Assembly (NCBI RefSeq): GCF_014647875.1
Contig: NZ_BMQA01000015.1
Coordinates: forward strand, 62,001-126,000
From: Streptomyces brasiliensis
Lineage (GTDB): Bacteria > Actinomycetota > Actinomycetes > Streptomycetales > Streptomycetaceae
Direction of reading: 5' to 3'
DNA length: 64,000 nt
Positions 25,359 to 34,127 of the stretch are shown here, in pieces; within the stretch, counting starts at the first letter, position 1; each line of letters opens with the position of its first letter. A program made the position numbers and the translations under genes. The notes beneath the pieces are model-generated. The model did no database searches, was not told the origin of the DNA, and was given only the letters and a program-made list of their open reading frames with translations.

Positions 25359-26064
25359 TCAGCAGTAGAGGTTGCCGCCCGGTGAGACCCCGAGGATTCC
25401 CGAGAACCGCTGGTAGGCGTCGACGCGGCTCTGCACCTGGGCGGGGTTCTTGCCGTCGCACTCCAGGGAGCCGTTGATGGAGCGGACCGTCTGTCCGAAG
25501 CCCGCGCCGTCGACCATGGCGCCGTGACCGGTCATGGTGCCGGGGCCGGACTGGGTGTTCCAGTACCACAGGCCGGTCTTCCAGGCGACGGACGCGTCGT
25601 TCTGCACCTGGTTGGGGTTGTTGAGCAGATCGATGCCCAACGCATCGTCCGCCGCCTTGTAGTTGAAGTTCCAGCTGAGCTGGATCGGGCCGCGCCCGTA
25701 GTACGCCGCCTGTCCGGCCGGGCAGCCGTACGGCTGGCTCCAGTCGCAGTACGTCGGGTAGTTGGCCGTTTTCTGCTCGACCACGTACACCAACCCGCCC
25801 GTCTCATGGCTGACGTTGGCGAGGAAGGCCGCCGCCTCCTGCTTCTTCACCGTGTCGCTGCCGGTGTTCGCGAAGCCGGTAGGCGCTGAGCGCGGCGGTG
25901 AGGCCGCTGTAGGTGTAGAAGGAATTCCTGTTCGGGAACATCTGGTTGAACTGTGACTCGGTGACGACGAAGCCCGCGGCGGAGGCGGTGGGGGCTGCCT
26001 GGAACACCAGGGCGGTGCCTCCGAGGGCGAGCGAGGCCAGGAGCGCGGCTGTACGGCGCTTCAC
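25359..26064 (-). pseudogene. Family 19 chitinase, frameshifted
   Basis: It encodes a secreted GH19 endochitinase without a chitin-binding domain: a signal peptide (KRRTAALLASLALGG to SAAG), a FVVTESQFNQMFPNRNSFYTY start, the catalytic Glu in SHETGG, AYYGRGPIQLSWNFNY, and the end LGVSPGGNLYC. The frame breaks near 25878-25879: relatives read SAY-PGF-AN here, requiring TACCCCGGC, while this sequence has TACCGGC (two C missing). Restoring two bases gives an uninterrupted protein of about 230 residues. GTG at 26064 follows AGAGGAG. A DasR-like site lies about 140 bp upstream. It may be a true pseudogene or a base-calling error. Confidence 0.88.
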
Positions 26065-26202
26065 AGGGATCAACTCCTCTGCGGAGCACGGCCGCTCCCG
26101 ACAAGGGCAGAGCGGAGCCGACCCTTGCGCGCACGCACCGGGAATCCCGGTCACGGCGGTGGGGGCGGCCGTGGTGGGGGGTGTGAAGCCACACTCAACT
26201 CC

Positions 26203-26218
26203 TTTGGTCTGTACCAGT
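26203..26218 (-). promoter_or_regulatory. DasR-responsive element (dre) candidate
   Basis: On the minus strand ACTGGTACAGACCAAA matches 12-13 of 16 positions of the dre consensus ACTGGTCTAGACCACT. A second weaker half, ACTGGCCTACAC, lies about 20 bases further upstream (26225-26236). The 316-bp gap 26065-26380 contains nothing else recognisable. DasR represses chitinase genes and is released by glucosamine phosphates. Confidence 0.65.
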
Positions 26219-26380
26219 CAAGAGTGTAGGCCAGTCCAATTGCGGGCGGAACCAAGACAGTTGGGCCGCGTGAGAGACCAGCACGTCGGCTTCGCCGTGC
26301 CGGCGGCGCAGCGGAGGCGGGGCGAGTCACGTCGGCCGAGGAGCGCGGGCGCGACGCCGAGCTCTCCGTGTGAGGGGCGC

Positions 26381-27574
26381 TCAGCGTATGAGGTCCCGTC
26401 GGCGGCGTGCGAGGTGGGCGCGTTCGGCGGGGCTCTCGGCGAGCACGATGGCCGCGTCGTACGCCCGTACGGCCTCGGTGTCCTGTCCGAGGCGCCGCAG
26501 CAGGTCGGCGCGTACGGCGTGGAAGACGTGGTAGCGGTCGAGGTCCAGCTCGTCCACGAGGGCGAGGGCTTCCTTCGGGCCGTCGGCCTCGGCGACCGCG
26601 ACCGCCCGGTTGAGGGCGACGACCGGGCTCGGGGCGACGGCCATGAGCTGGTCGTACAGCCGCAGGATCTGTCCCCAGTCCGTGGCGTCCGCCGTCGGCG
26701 CGTCGCTGTGGACGGCGTTGATCGCGGCCTGGATCTGGTACGGGCCGGGCCGGCCGCGACGCAGGCAGCGCCGGACGAGCTGCTGTCCCTCGGTGATCAG
26801 GGCGCGGTCCCAGCGGGTGCGGTCCTGCTCGGGCAGGGGCACGAGGGTGCCGTCCTCGTCGGTGCGCGCGGGACGGCGTGCCTCCACGAGGAGCATGAGC
26901 GCGAGCAGGCCGGTGACCTCGGGTTCGTCCGGCATCAGGTCGGCGAGCAGACAGCCGAGCCGGACGGCTTCGGTGCACAGGCCGGGGTCGCCGGTGTAGC
27001 CCTCGTTGAAGATCAGGTAGACGACCGCGAGGACGCCGTTGAGCCGGTCGGGCAGGTCGGCGTCGCGCGGCACCCGGTACGGGATGCCCGCGTCGCGGAT
27101 CTTGGCCTTCGCGCGGACGATCCGCTGGGCCAGGGTGGGCTCGGGCACCAGGAAGGCGCGGGCGATCTGTGCCGTGCCGAGCCCGCCGAGCAGGCGCAGG
27201 GTCAGGGCCACGCGGGCCTGGAGGGCGAGTGCGGGGTGGCAGCAGGTGAAGATCAGACGGAGCCGGTCGTCGCGCACGGGGCCCTCCTCGGCCGAGGCGT
27301 CGGGCGCGTACAGCCGGGCGGCCTCGGCGTGCCGCGCGTCCCGGGTGGACTCGCGGCGCAGCCGGTCGATCGCGCTGTTGCGGGCGGTGGTGATGATCCA
27401 GCCGGCCTGGCTGGGCGGCACACCGGTCTCCGGCCAGGTCCGGACGGCCGTGGTGAAGGCGTCCTGCACCGCTTCCTCGGCGAGGTCGATGTCGCTGAGG
27501 AAGCGGACCAGGACGGAGACCGCGCGCCCGTACTCGGCGCGGAAGGCGGCCTCGACGTCGGTGACGTCGGGCAT
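26381..27574 (-). CDS. ECF sigma factor, ECF42 type (DUF6596)
   Basis: A 397-residue sigma factor. Region 2 (residues about 8-75) reads AEYGRAVSVLVRFLSDIDLA, EEAVQDAFTTAV, GWIITTARNSAIDRLRRE. Region 4 carries LGGLGTAQIARAFLVPEPTLAQRIVRAK. A large C-terminal helical DUF6596/TPR-like domain (LAVVYLIFNEGYTG onward) is the ECF42 hallmark. The ATG at 27574 overlaps the stop of the upstream YCII/DGPF gene (TGATG), the standard ECF42 partner. No anti-sigma gene is present. In this group the C-terminal extension is thought to regulate activity. Confidence 0.92.
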   Translation of the reverse strand: MPDVTDVEAAFRAEYGRAVSVLVRFLSDIDLAEEAVQDAFTTAVRTWPETGVPPSQAGWIITTARNSAIDRLRRESTRDARHAEAARLYAPDASAEEGPVRDDRLRLIFTCCHPALALQARVALTLRLLGGLGTAQIARAFLVPEPTLAQRIVRAKAKIRDAGIPYRVPRDADLPDRLNGVLAVVYLIFNEGYTGDPGLCTEAVRLGCLLADLMPDEPEVTGLLALMLLVEARRPARTDEDGTLVPLPEQDRTRWDRALITEGQQLVRRCLRRGRPGPYQIQAAINAVHSDAPTADATDWGQILRLYDQLMAVAPSPVVALNRAVAVAEADGPKEALALVDELDLDRYHVFHAVRADLLRRLGQDTEAVRAYDAAIVLAESPAERAHLARRRRDLIR

Positions 27575-27924
27575 CAGTGCTGGTCCACGAACGGCCGCAC
27601 CTCGACGGGCAGGGTGGTGGCCAGCGCGGCCTTCCGCCCCCACTCCAGGGCGGCGTCCAGGTCGGGCGCCTGGATGAGGCACAGGCCGCCGAGGTACTCC
27701 TTGCCCTCGGCGAACGGCCCGTCGGTGATCAGCACGTCGCCGCCCTTCGGACGCAGCACGCTCGCGGTCTCCGGGTCGTGCAGCCCGCCCGCGAAGACCC
27801 ACGCCCCCGCGTCGCGCAACTCCTGGCCGAAGGCCTCGACGTCGCGCATGATCGCCGCGAGCTCGTCGGGCGCGGGCGGGCGGCCGCCCGCCGGATGGAC
27901 CACGCTGAGCAGGTAGTGCTTCAT
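27574..27924 (-). CDS. YCII/DGPF-domain protein, ECF42 partner
   Basis: A 116-residue YCII-like ferredoxin-fold protein: MKHYLLSVVHPAGGRPPAPD, and the diagnostic DGPFAEGKEYLGGLCLIQAP. The ATG at 27924 follows GGAGGA. The gene is translationally coupled to the ECF42 sigma factor downstream. DGPF proteins are usual targets and neighbours of ECF42 sigma factors; the biochemical role is unknown. Confidence 0.9.
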   Translation of the reverse strand: MKHYLLSVVHPAGGRPPAPDELAAIMRDVEAFGQELRDAGAWVFAGGLHDPETASVLRPKGGDVLITDGPFAEGKEYLGGLCLIQAPDLDAALEWGRKAALATTLPVEVRPFVDQH

Positions 27925-28022
27925 GACGTCCTCCCTGGCGTCGCTGCGTTCTCTCACCTCCTACACGAAGGACACACCCCCGGATCGACATCCCGCCCCG
28001 GCGGATCGGAAGAATCTTCCGC

Positions 28023-28973
28023 GTGACCCTCTCCGCACACCCCCTCGTCATCCGTGCCCGGCAGCTCGCCGACGACCTCCTCGCCCCCGATGCCGAACGC
28101 GTCGACCAGGAGGGCGTCCCCGCAAGCCACCTCGAGGCGATCGGACGTGGGGCGTGCTGCTCGACCTGGTTCGTGCAGACGCAGCACCACACACCGGTGC
28201 AGACCCTGGCGGCCGGCGAACTTCCCGTGCGGGAGCGCCTGTTGGGCCCGCTGGCGCGGGGCGAGCTGCTGTCCGGGGTGGCCTACGCGCATCTGCGTTC
28301 CCATCCGCGCACCCCGGTACGGGTCCGCCGGGAGCGGGGCGGATGGCGGTTCGACGGGACCGTGCCCTGGTACACCGGGTGGGGCCTGAACGACGTCATG
28401 CTGCTGGCCGGGGTGACCGAGGCCGACGAGGCCCTGTTCGCCTTCACGGAGGCACGGGAACAGCCCGGCCTGCGGGCGTCGGAGCCGATGCGGCTGGCGG
28501 CGCTCACCGCGTCCCGCACGGTGTCGCTGGAGCTGGACGGGCTGTGGCTGCCTCAGGAGGCGGTGGCGCTGCGCATGCCCATCGAGCGGTGGGCCGCCTC
28601 CGACCGTCCCAAGACCCGCAACGCCAATCCGGCGGTCTTCGGCGTCGCCCGAGCAGCACTCGCCCTGCTGGACGATGCCACGGCCGAACCGCTGCGCACC
28701 CGTCTGTCAGAGGTTCGCAAGGCGGCCTACACCCTGGCCGACCATCCGGTCCCGCACGAACACGCCGAGGAGCGACTGGCGCTCAGGGCACAGGCGTACG
28801 ACGTCATGCGGACCGCCACCACCGCGGCGGTGGTGGCCGGGGGCGGGCGCTCGATGGCCCTGACGAGCCGGGCCCAGCGGCTGGCGCGCGAGGGCCTGTT
28901 CCTGCTGGTGCAGGGCCAGACCGCGGAGTCGCGCGAGGCGCATATGAACTCCCTTGTCGGCCGGACCGGTTGA
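28023..28973 (+). CDS. Acyl-CoA dehydrogenase-family protein, possibly with an internal deletion
   Basis: A 316-residue protein of the acyl-CoA dehydrogenase/flavin monooxygenase fold: the N-terminal helix ARQLADDLLAPDAERVDQEG, then TWFVQTQHHTPVQTLAAGEL, YTGWGLNDVMLLAGV in the beta domain, and a C-terminal helical bundle ending SREAHMNSL. Compared with relatives as I recall them, it goes directly from VPASHLEAIG to RGACCSTWF, skipping about 35-40 residues of the helical domain that usually contain a YGG segment. The reading frame is kept. It may be inactive. GTG at 28023 is the start. A remnant of a second, opposite acyl-CoA dehydrogenase begins 14 bp downstream. Confidence 0.75.
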   Translation: MTLSAHPLVIRARQLADDLLAPDAERVDQEGVPASHLEAIGRGACCSTWFVQTQHHTPVQTLAAGELPVRERLLGPLARGELLSGVAYAHLRSHPRTPVRVRRERGGWRFDGTVPWYTGWGLNDVMLLAGVTEADEALFAFTEAREQPGLRASEPMRLAALTASRTVSLELDGLWLPQEAVALRMPIERWAASDRPKTRNANPAVFGVARAALALLDDATAEPLRTRLSEVRKAAYTLADHPVPHEHAEERLALRAQAYDVMRTATTAAVVAGGGRSMALTSRAQRLAREGLFLLVQGQTAESREAHMNSLVGRTG

Positions 28974-28986
28974 GCCTGCTCGGCGA

Positions 28987-29527
28987 TCAGCGCCTGCCCA
29001 GGATCCGGCGTGCGACCAGGTGCGAGCCGACCGTGGCCGCCGCAGCGAGGCCCAGTCCCCGCGCGGCGTCGAACGGCCGGGCGGGGTGCAGCCCGCAGGA
29101 GCGCGTCCGACGCCCTTGCCCGGAGGGCGAGTTCACCGAAGCGCCGGATCGGCAGGGGGTCCTCGGCAGCGGCCTCGCAGCCGCTCTCGAACCAGGGGCG
29201 GCTCTTGGTCCGCACGAACTCGGCGGTTGCCGCGAGCGCTCCCCGGGCGATTCCGGCGTCGTTGGCCGCCTGCAGCAACTGGGCGACGGTGCAATGGAGT
29301 TGGGGGCCATCGAAGGTGAGGTGATGCGGCAGGACCCGGTCGGCCGGCACCGGGGCCGCGTCGAGGCGGACGGTGCCGCTGGCGGTCGTGCGCCGGCCCA
29401 TGCCGTCCCAGTCGTCGATCACGGTGACGCCGGGGGCGTCGCGGGGCACGTATGCGACGTGCAGCCTGTCGTCCACGGCGCGGGCCAGGACCGGGATCCA
29501 GTCCGCGAAGAGGGCGCCCGTGCTGCA
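28987..29527 (-). pseudogene. Remnant of a second acyl-CoA dehydrogenase / SfnB-like gene
   Basis: The minus-strand frame from about 29527 reads STGALFADWIPVLARAVDDR, then YVPRDAPGVTVIDDWDGMGR, RTTASGTVRLDAAPVP and ARGALAATAEFVRTKSRPWF. This is the middle of an FMN/FAD-dependent acyl-CoA dehydrogenase-like monooxygenase (SfnB/DszC group). Homology stops abruptly upstream of STGALF, so the first ~150 residues are gone. After DALLRAAP the frame shifts at a C run (29083-29086), continues ARPFDAARG and ends early at 28987, lacking the usual C-terminal helices. A plus-strand tail (RAARDLHEAFVRRARHFGG, stop 29622-29624) abutting it may be a scrap of yet another gene. Confidence 0.75.
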
Positions 29528-29626
29528 GCGCCGCCGGACCGATTCGGTGCCGCGGGCGGCGCGTGACCTGCACGAGGCGTTCGTGCGCCGGGCGCGCCAC
29601 TTCGGCGGCACGCTGCCCGCGTGACG

Positions 29627-29800
29627 TTACGCGGCCTCCTCCTGAGCGGTGTCCACCACGACGAGGAACGCGTCGGACCTCAGGTCCATCACGACCGTCG
29701 CCGGTTCGCCCTCGGCCCGGCAGCGCGCCGCGTACTCCTCCGCCGGCCAGGACCCGCGCGGCGCCCCCGCCGGAAACCGCTCCAACACCTTCGTACGCAT
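29627..29800 (-). CDS. Small conserved Streptomyces protein of unknown function
   Basis: A 57-residue acidic protein: MRTKVLERFPAGAPRGSWPA, EEYAARCRAEG, TVVMDLRSDAFLVVVD. It resembles a short conserved streptomycete protein, but I know no function. The ATG at 29800 has AAGGAG 9 bases upstream, which decides against the longer in-frame start at 29899. Confidence 0.65.
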   Translation of the reverse strand: MRTKVLERFPAGAPRGSWPAEEYAARCRAEGEPATVVMDLRSDAFLVVVDTAQEEAA

Positions 29801-29997
29801 CGACGTGGACTCCTTCCGAGTCACGCACGGTCGGCCTCGACTCACCGTCCGCCTGCCCGGATTCGGCCGGTCCATGTCGGGCCGTACAGCACGGGCCACT
29901 ACACATAAAGATGAAATAAGCGCAGAATGGGCCTACGCGGCTCTTACCGCATACCGCACCAGACGCGGTCAGGCCTGCAAGTCGAAGGAGACGAGAT

Positions 29998-30438
29998 ATG
30001 GCCAACGTCTCACACACCAGAGGTGACATATCGAGCCACCCTGATGTCTCCGAAATGCGGGAACGCTACGCCCGCATGCTCGGCGGTCGTGATGTGTCGC
30101 TGTTGGACGGACCGGTGTTCCTGCTCGGTCTCTACTGCGCGGCATCCCCGTGGATCGTGCACTACACGACGAGCCAGCCCGCGCTCGTGACCCACAACCT
30201 GATCGTGGGCATAGCGATAGGGCTGCTGGCCCTGGGATTCACGAGGGCCCCCGAGAGGATGTACGGCCTCAGCTGGGCCATGTGCGCGATGGGTGTCTGG
30301 ATGATCATCGCGCCGTGGATCGTGGGCAGCAGCCCCGACGCCGGGGTCGTGATCAACAACGTCGTCATCGGCGCGCTGGCCGTGATCCTCGGTCTGATCT
30401 GCGCCGGTACGGCGGCCAAGAGCGCACCCACGGCCTGA
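29998..30438 (+). CDS. SPW-repeat membrane protein
   Basis: A 146-residue protein with four membrane helices arranged as two SPW repeats: AASPWIVHY in the first and IAPWIVGSSPDAGVVINNVV in the second. A cytoplasmic N-terminus of about 35 residues precedes. The ATG follows GAAGGAGACGAGAT. The function is unknown. A strong hairpin lies 26 bases after the stop, so the gene is probably monocistronic. Confidence 0.85.
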   Translation: MANVSHTRGDISSHPDVSEMRERYARMLGGRDVSLLDGPVFLLGLYCAASPWIVHYTTSQPALVTHNLIVGIAIGLLALGFTRAPERMYGLSWAMCAMGVWMIIAPWIVGSSPDAGVVINNVVIGALAVILGLICAGTAAKSAPTA

Positions 30439-30464
30439 GGACCCCGCTCCTGGAAGGGAGGACG

Positions 30465-30496
30465 CGGGGCCGGCCGCAGGATGCGGGCCGGCCCCG
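30465..30496 (+). terminator. Strong hairpin terminator after the SPW gene
   Basis: CGGGGCCGGCC (30465-30475) pairs perfectly with GGCCGGCCCCG (30486-30496) over a 10-base loop. The rest of the 298-bp gap to 30736 shows no credible gene. Confidence 0.8.
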
Positions 30497-30736
30497 CCGT
30501 GCGCCGGGGCGACCCGGCAGAGGGGGTTGCGCAGGCGCTTGCGTGCATGCGACCGGAGGCCGGGGCAACCCGGGCGGCCTGTCCCGCTGGACAAGAGCCG
30601 TGTCGCCGGGTGCCCGCTCAGGACGGCCACGAGGCGCTCGGCAGAGACGTCCGTGGGCCAAGGGCGGAGCGCCACCGTGCGGTACGGCTGTCCGGCTGCA
30701 CTTCACGGGTAGCGCCGCCCGGACCGTCGGCGACGC

Positions 30737-31703
30737 TCAGGCCCCCGCCGGCTCCGCGTCCGGCGTCGGCACGGTGACGTACTCCTCGCTGATCTCCCGC
30801 TCCCCGAACGGCCACACCTTCTCCAGCCGGGCCCAGATCACGAACGCCACGCAGCCCAGGGCCAGCCATGCCAGGGACCACTCGATGGGGTGGCGGCCCG
30901 GGGAGTTCTTGTCGGCGTACCCGTAGATCACGCACCAGCCGACGAAGGCGACGATGCTGGGCAGCGGGTAGAGCCACATCCGGTACGGTCGCCGTAGCGT
31001 CGGCTGCCGCCGGCGCAGGACCGACAGGGCCACGATCTGGGCCAGCGCCTGGACGATCACCATCACCGTGGTGAGCAGCTGGATCAGGGTCGCGAGGTCC
31101 GTGTGACGGCCGATGAGGAAGCCGATCGCGGTGATCACGCCCATCGTGGCGAGGCCCAGCATCGGGAAGCGGTGCTTCGGGTGCAGCTTCTCGTACGGCC
31201 GGAAGAAGACATGGTCGCGGGGCCGCGTCGTACGGTACCCGCGAGCCGCCGAGCAGCCCCGCGAACACCGAGGCGAACGCCGTGATCAGGATCAGCACGG
31301 TGACCGTGTCGGCGGCGCCCTTCCCCCAGGTCTCCTCGAGGACCGCCGAAGCGACGGAGGTCGAGGCGATGTCGCCCGGGTCCGTCATGCGGTGCCAGTC
31401 GACGACGCCGAGCGTGCCGATCTGCAGCAGCAGACAGATCGCCATGATGCCGAGGATCGAGAAGAGGATGGAGCGCGGCAGCGTACGGCCGGGTTCCTTG
31501 ATCCCGGCACCCATGTAGGCCGTCGTGTTGTAGCCGAGGTAGTCGTAGATGCCGATCGTCAGGCCCGCGGCGAAGCCGAGCCAGAAGTGGTCGCTCGTCA
31601 GGTCGAAGGCGTGCGCCGGGTAGGTGAAGGCCAGGTGTGGGCTGAAATCGGTGGCCGCGGCGACGATCACGAGGAGCACCGACGCGATCATCACCGTCCA
31701 CAT
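30737..31703 (-). pseudogene. APC-family amino-acid permease, 5'-truncated and frameshifted
   Basis: The second half of an amino-acid/polyamine/organocation permease. From about 31703: MMWTVMIASVLLVIVAA, WLGFAAGLTIGIYDYLGYNT, GAGIKEPGRTLPRSILFS, AFASVFAGLLGGSRVPYDAA. The frame breaks at a GGGG/CCCC run (31219-31222, one C too many) and resumes as RDHVFFRPYEK..., PMLGLATMGVITAIGFLIGR to the stop at 30737. The first four or five transmembrane helices expected upstream are absent; beyond 31703 lies the terminator of the next gene. A C-run error could explain the frameshift but not the missing 5' half. Confidence 0.83.
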
Positions 31704-31733
31704 CACACACGGTGCCGGCGCGATGACCGGCGA

Positions 31734-31762
31734 GGGGGTGGGCCGCGCATCGGCTCACCCCC
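31734..31762 (-). terminator. Hairpin terminator of the secreted protein gene
   Basis: GGGGGTGGGCC (31734-31744) and GGCTCACCCCC (31752-31762) pair with one G-T, 6 bases beyond the stop of the minus-strand gene. Confidence 0.65.
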
Positions 31763-31768
31763 GTACGG

Positions 31769-33220
31769 TCAGCTCACGTTGAGCGCCGTGTCGTCGATGA
31801 CGAACGACGTCTGGATCTGGGAGCCCTCGGTGCCGGTGAACTTGATGGTCACGGTCTGCCCGGCGTAGCTCGCGAGGTTGAAGCTGCGCTGGGTGTAACC
31901 ACTGGCGGCGTCGAGGTTGGAGTAGGTCGCCAGGGTGCTCAGGACGGAGCCGGAGCCGTTGAGAACCTGCACCGTCAGCTTGTCGTACGCGGTGCTGGTG
32001 GTGGTCTCGTCCGTGTCGATGTGCAGATAGAAGCTCAGGTTGGCGGACGTGCACCCGGACGGGATGGTCACCGACTGGGAGAGCGTGTCGGTGTGTGCGC
32101 TGGCGTAGCCGTCCAGCCAGGCGTAGTAGGAACCGCTGCGGGGCGACTCACCACTGGTGTTGGTGATCACGCCGCTGCTGGCGCTCCATGTGCTGTTGCC
32201 CGACTCGAATCCGCTGTTGCCGAGGAGCTGGGCCGCGGTGCAGGTGCCGCCACCTCCACCGCCTCCGTCACCGGTGCCCGAACCGGCCAGCCAGGCAGTG
32301 GCGTTGAGGGCCAGGGCCGCGTTGGTGGCGCCGGTGTCGTTCCAGCCGTCGTACAGGGTGTTGCCGGACTGGCCGGTGCCGTCGTCGATCGGCGAGCTGT
32401 CGCCCCAGAAGGCGACACGGCCGCTGCCGAAGGTGCTGGTGGCGAAGAACGCGCCGGTGTTGCCGGAGTAACCGGAGCGGTAGACCAGGCCCTTGACGCC
32501 GGCGTTGTCGGCCGGCTTGAGGGTGGCCGTGGTGCCGTTGGCGATGAGGCTCTTGGTGACGTTGCCGAAGGAGCCGTGCAGCACCGGGTTGGTGCTGTCG
32601 CTGATGGCGGCCGGGTAGCCGGACGTGATGTTCAGCGCGTCGATCGAGAAGCCGAACGGGTCGGTGGAGTCGACGCTGTTGTTCGACATCAGGTCGTTCA
32701 GGATCGCGACCGCGTCCTTGCCGTCGTTGTTGCGGTCGGCACCGGTGTGGTCGGAGATCATGAAGAGGCCGCCGCCGTTCTTCACGAAGTTCATGATGGC
32801 CGTCTTCTCGGCCGACGTGAACAGCGTGTTCGGCTCGGGCAGCACCAGCGTGTCGAAGTTCGACAGGTCGGTCGATGCCGAGCCGCCGTAGCTCAGGCTC
32901 GAGCCCGAGGGCAGTGTCTTCAGGCTGTAACCGCCGGCCTTCTGCAGGGCGACGCCCCAGGACGAGAGGGCGCCGGTCCAGTCCGTCTCGGCGTTCGGCG
33001 TGGAGTCCTGACCGAGCGGGTCGGGCTGGCTGGTGGAGATGATCCAGTCGGCGTTGCCGGCCGTCTCGGCGTGGGCGTTGTCGAACAGGATGCGGTGGGT
33101 GGTGGCGGCGTGGGCTGGGGTGGCACTCGTGCCGACCTGGAGGGCAGCTCCCGTGGCGAGCAGTCCGAAACCGGCGAGGGCAGTGGTGAGTCTGCGACGG
33201 AACCTTCTGGATCCGAGCAT
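31769..33220 (-). CDS. Secreted protein with GATase-like domain, Gly linker and beta-sandwich module
   Basis: A 483-residue exported protein. A signal peptide (RRFRRRLTTALAGFGLLATG to AHAA) is followed by a domain of about 280 residues beginning HRILFDNAHAETAGNADWII, with LVLPEPNTLFTSAEKTAI and GGGLFMISDHTGADRNNDGK, which looks like a DUF4350/glutamine-amidotransferase-like or 'secreted hydrolase' fold. A GDGGGGGGGT linker then leads to a roughly 150-residue jelly-roll (LLGNSGFESGNSTW onward), as in carbohydrate-binding or MAM-like modules. No catalytic triad can be named. It is divergent from the GlsB-like gene. Confidence 0.75.
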   Translation of the reverse strand: MLGSRRFRRRLTTALAGFGLLATGAALQVGTSATPAHAATTHRILFDNAHAETAGNADWIISTSQPDPLGQDSTPNAETDWTGALSSWGVALQKAGGYSLKTLPSGSSLSYGGSASTDLSNFDTLVLPEPNTLFTSAEKTAIMNFVKNGGGLFMISDHTGADRNNDGKDAVAILNDLMSNNSVDSTDPFGFSIDALNITSGYPAAISDSTNPVLHGSFGNVTKSLIANGTTATLKPADNAGVKGLVYRSGYSGNTGAFFATSTFGSGRVAFWGDSSPIDDGTGQSGNTLYDGWNDTGATNAALALNATAWLAGSGTGDGGGGGGGTCTAAQLLGNSGFESGNSTWSASSGVITNTSGESPRSGSYYAWLDGYASAHTDTLSQSVTIPSGCTSANLSFYLHIDTDETTTSTAYDKLTVQVLNGSGSVLSTLATYSNLDAASGYTQRSFNLASYAGQTVTIKFTGTEGSQIQTSFVIDDTALNVS

Positions 33221-33435
33221 CCGGCGAACCTCCGTGAGTGGGGTCGAGGCGGTGCGGGCGCCAAGTCTGCGCGCGTAGAACCGGGTTGAGGGTTCTACAC
33301 GCGTCGATAGATTGAAAGGTACATGGCATGACTGGCCGGTGAACAGAAAGACCGGGCAATACCCGGAACGGAGTGCATCCGGTTACAGCGGGCAGAAGGG
33401 ACGACAGCGGGGAACTCGTCCTGGAGGGGGCGCAG

Positions 33436-33699
33436 ATGGAGATCTCAGGCATCGTCAGTGCCGTCGTCATCGGCATCGTCATCGGTGTGCTCGGACGCCT
33501 GGTCGTACCCGGGCGGCAGCGCATCGGCTTCCTGCTGACGATCGTCGTGGGCATCGTCGCAGCGCTGCTCGGCTCGGCGATCGCCGCCGGGTTCGGGGTC
33601 GCCGAAACCAAGGGGCCGGACTGGATCGAGTGGTTCATCCAGATCGGGCTGGCGGCGGTGGGAGTCAGCGTGCTGGATCGGGCGCGGTCGCGGCGCTGA
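33436..33699 (+). CDS. GlsB/YeaQ/YmgE-family (transglycosylase-associated) membrane protein
   Basis: An 87-residue protein with three hydrophobic helices: ISGIVSAVVIGIVIGVLGRL, GFLLTIVVGIVAALLGSAIA and WIEWFIQIGLAAVGVSVLD. The GRLVVPG turn after helix 1 is the family mark. The ATG at 33436 follows GGAGGGGG. Members are often stress-induced; no SigB-type promoter was found here. Confidence 0.85.
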   Translation: MEISGIVSAVVIGIVIGVLGRLVVPGRQRIGFLLTIVVGIVAALLGSAIAAGFGVAETKGPDWIEWFIQIGLAAVGVSVLDRARSRR

Positions 33700-34127
33700 G
33701 GAGCGGGCGGCGGGCTCGGCGCCCACCTGCTCCGGAGCGGCGCCGACGTGCCCTGGACGGCGGCTGCCGGCCGTGGAGCGGCGTCCGCCTCCCTCACAGG
33801 GCCTCCGCCCACGATCCACTCGGCGCCTGTCTCCCCTGGTTGCTCGCCCGACTTCCCTGAGGTGGAGCCCACTCGCCGTCGCGGGCCCGCCGCACGCGGC
33901 TCCCCGCTGCGTGCGGCGGGCCCGGTGCCTCGACCGGGTGTCCTGGTGCCGGAGAGTATGGACACCGCGGGAGGCGGCTCCCCCCGAGGGCGCGCTGCGC
34001 GGTGCGCCCCACGCCACCAGCATCGCAGCGAACTCCCGGCGCGCGCCCGGGGCCAACCGGCCCTCGGCGCCGGTCCGATCGGCCCACACCGGCGCAGGGT
34101 GTGCGGTACGGCGTCCCGAACCGATCG
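33700..34127. other. 428-bp intergenic stretch
   Basis: It lies between the GlsB-like gene and the GNAT stop. Frames are open in several phases, as GC bias produces, but none shows a recognisable domain or ribosome site. The only clear structure is the 16-bp hairpin at 33882-33924. It may hold remnants too short to identify. Confidence 0.5.
33882..33924. terminator. Very stable 16-bp hairpin
   Basis: CGGGCCCGCCGCACGC (33882-33897) pairs perfectly with GCGTGCGGCGGGCCCG (33909-33924) over an 11-base loop, 183 bases after the GlsB-like stop. It probably terminates transcripts from the left, and perhaps those of the convergent GNAT gene. Confidence 0.7.

Noticed and set aside
29373..29624. Plus-strand ORF ending RARHFGGTLPA
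   Set aside because: Most of it is antisense to the SfnB-like remnant; only the last ~25 codons look protein-like, too few to assign.
34000..34120. Minus-strand segment ADRTGAEGRLAPGARREF... as a remnant of a regulator
   Set aside because: Looks protein-like but no family could be recognised, and no start or ribosome site fits.
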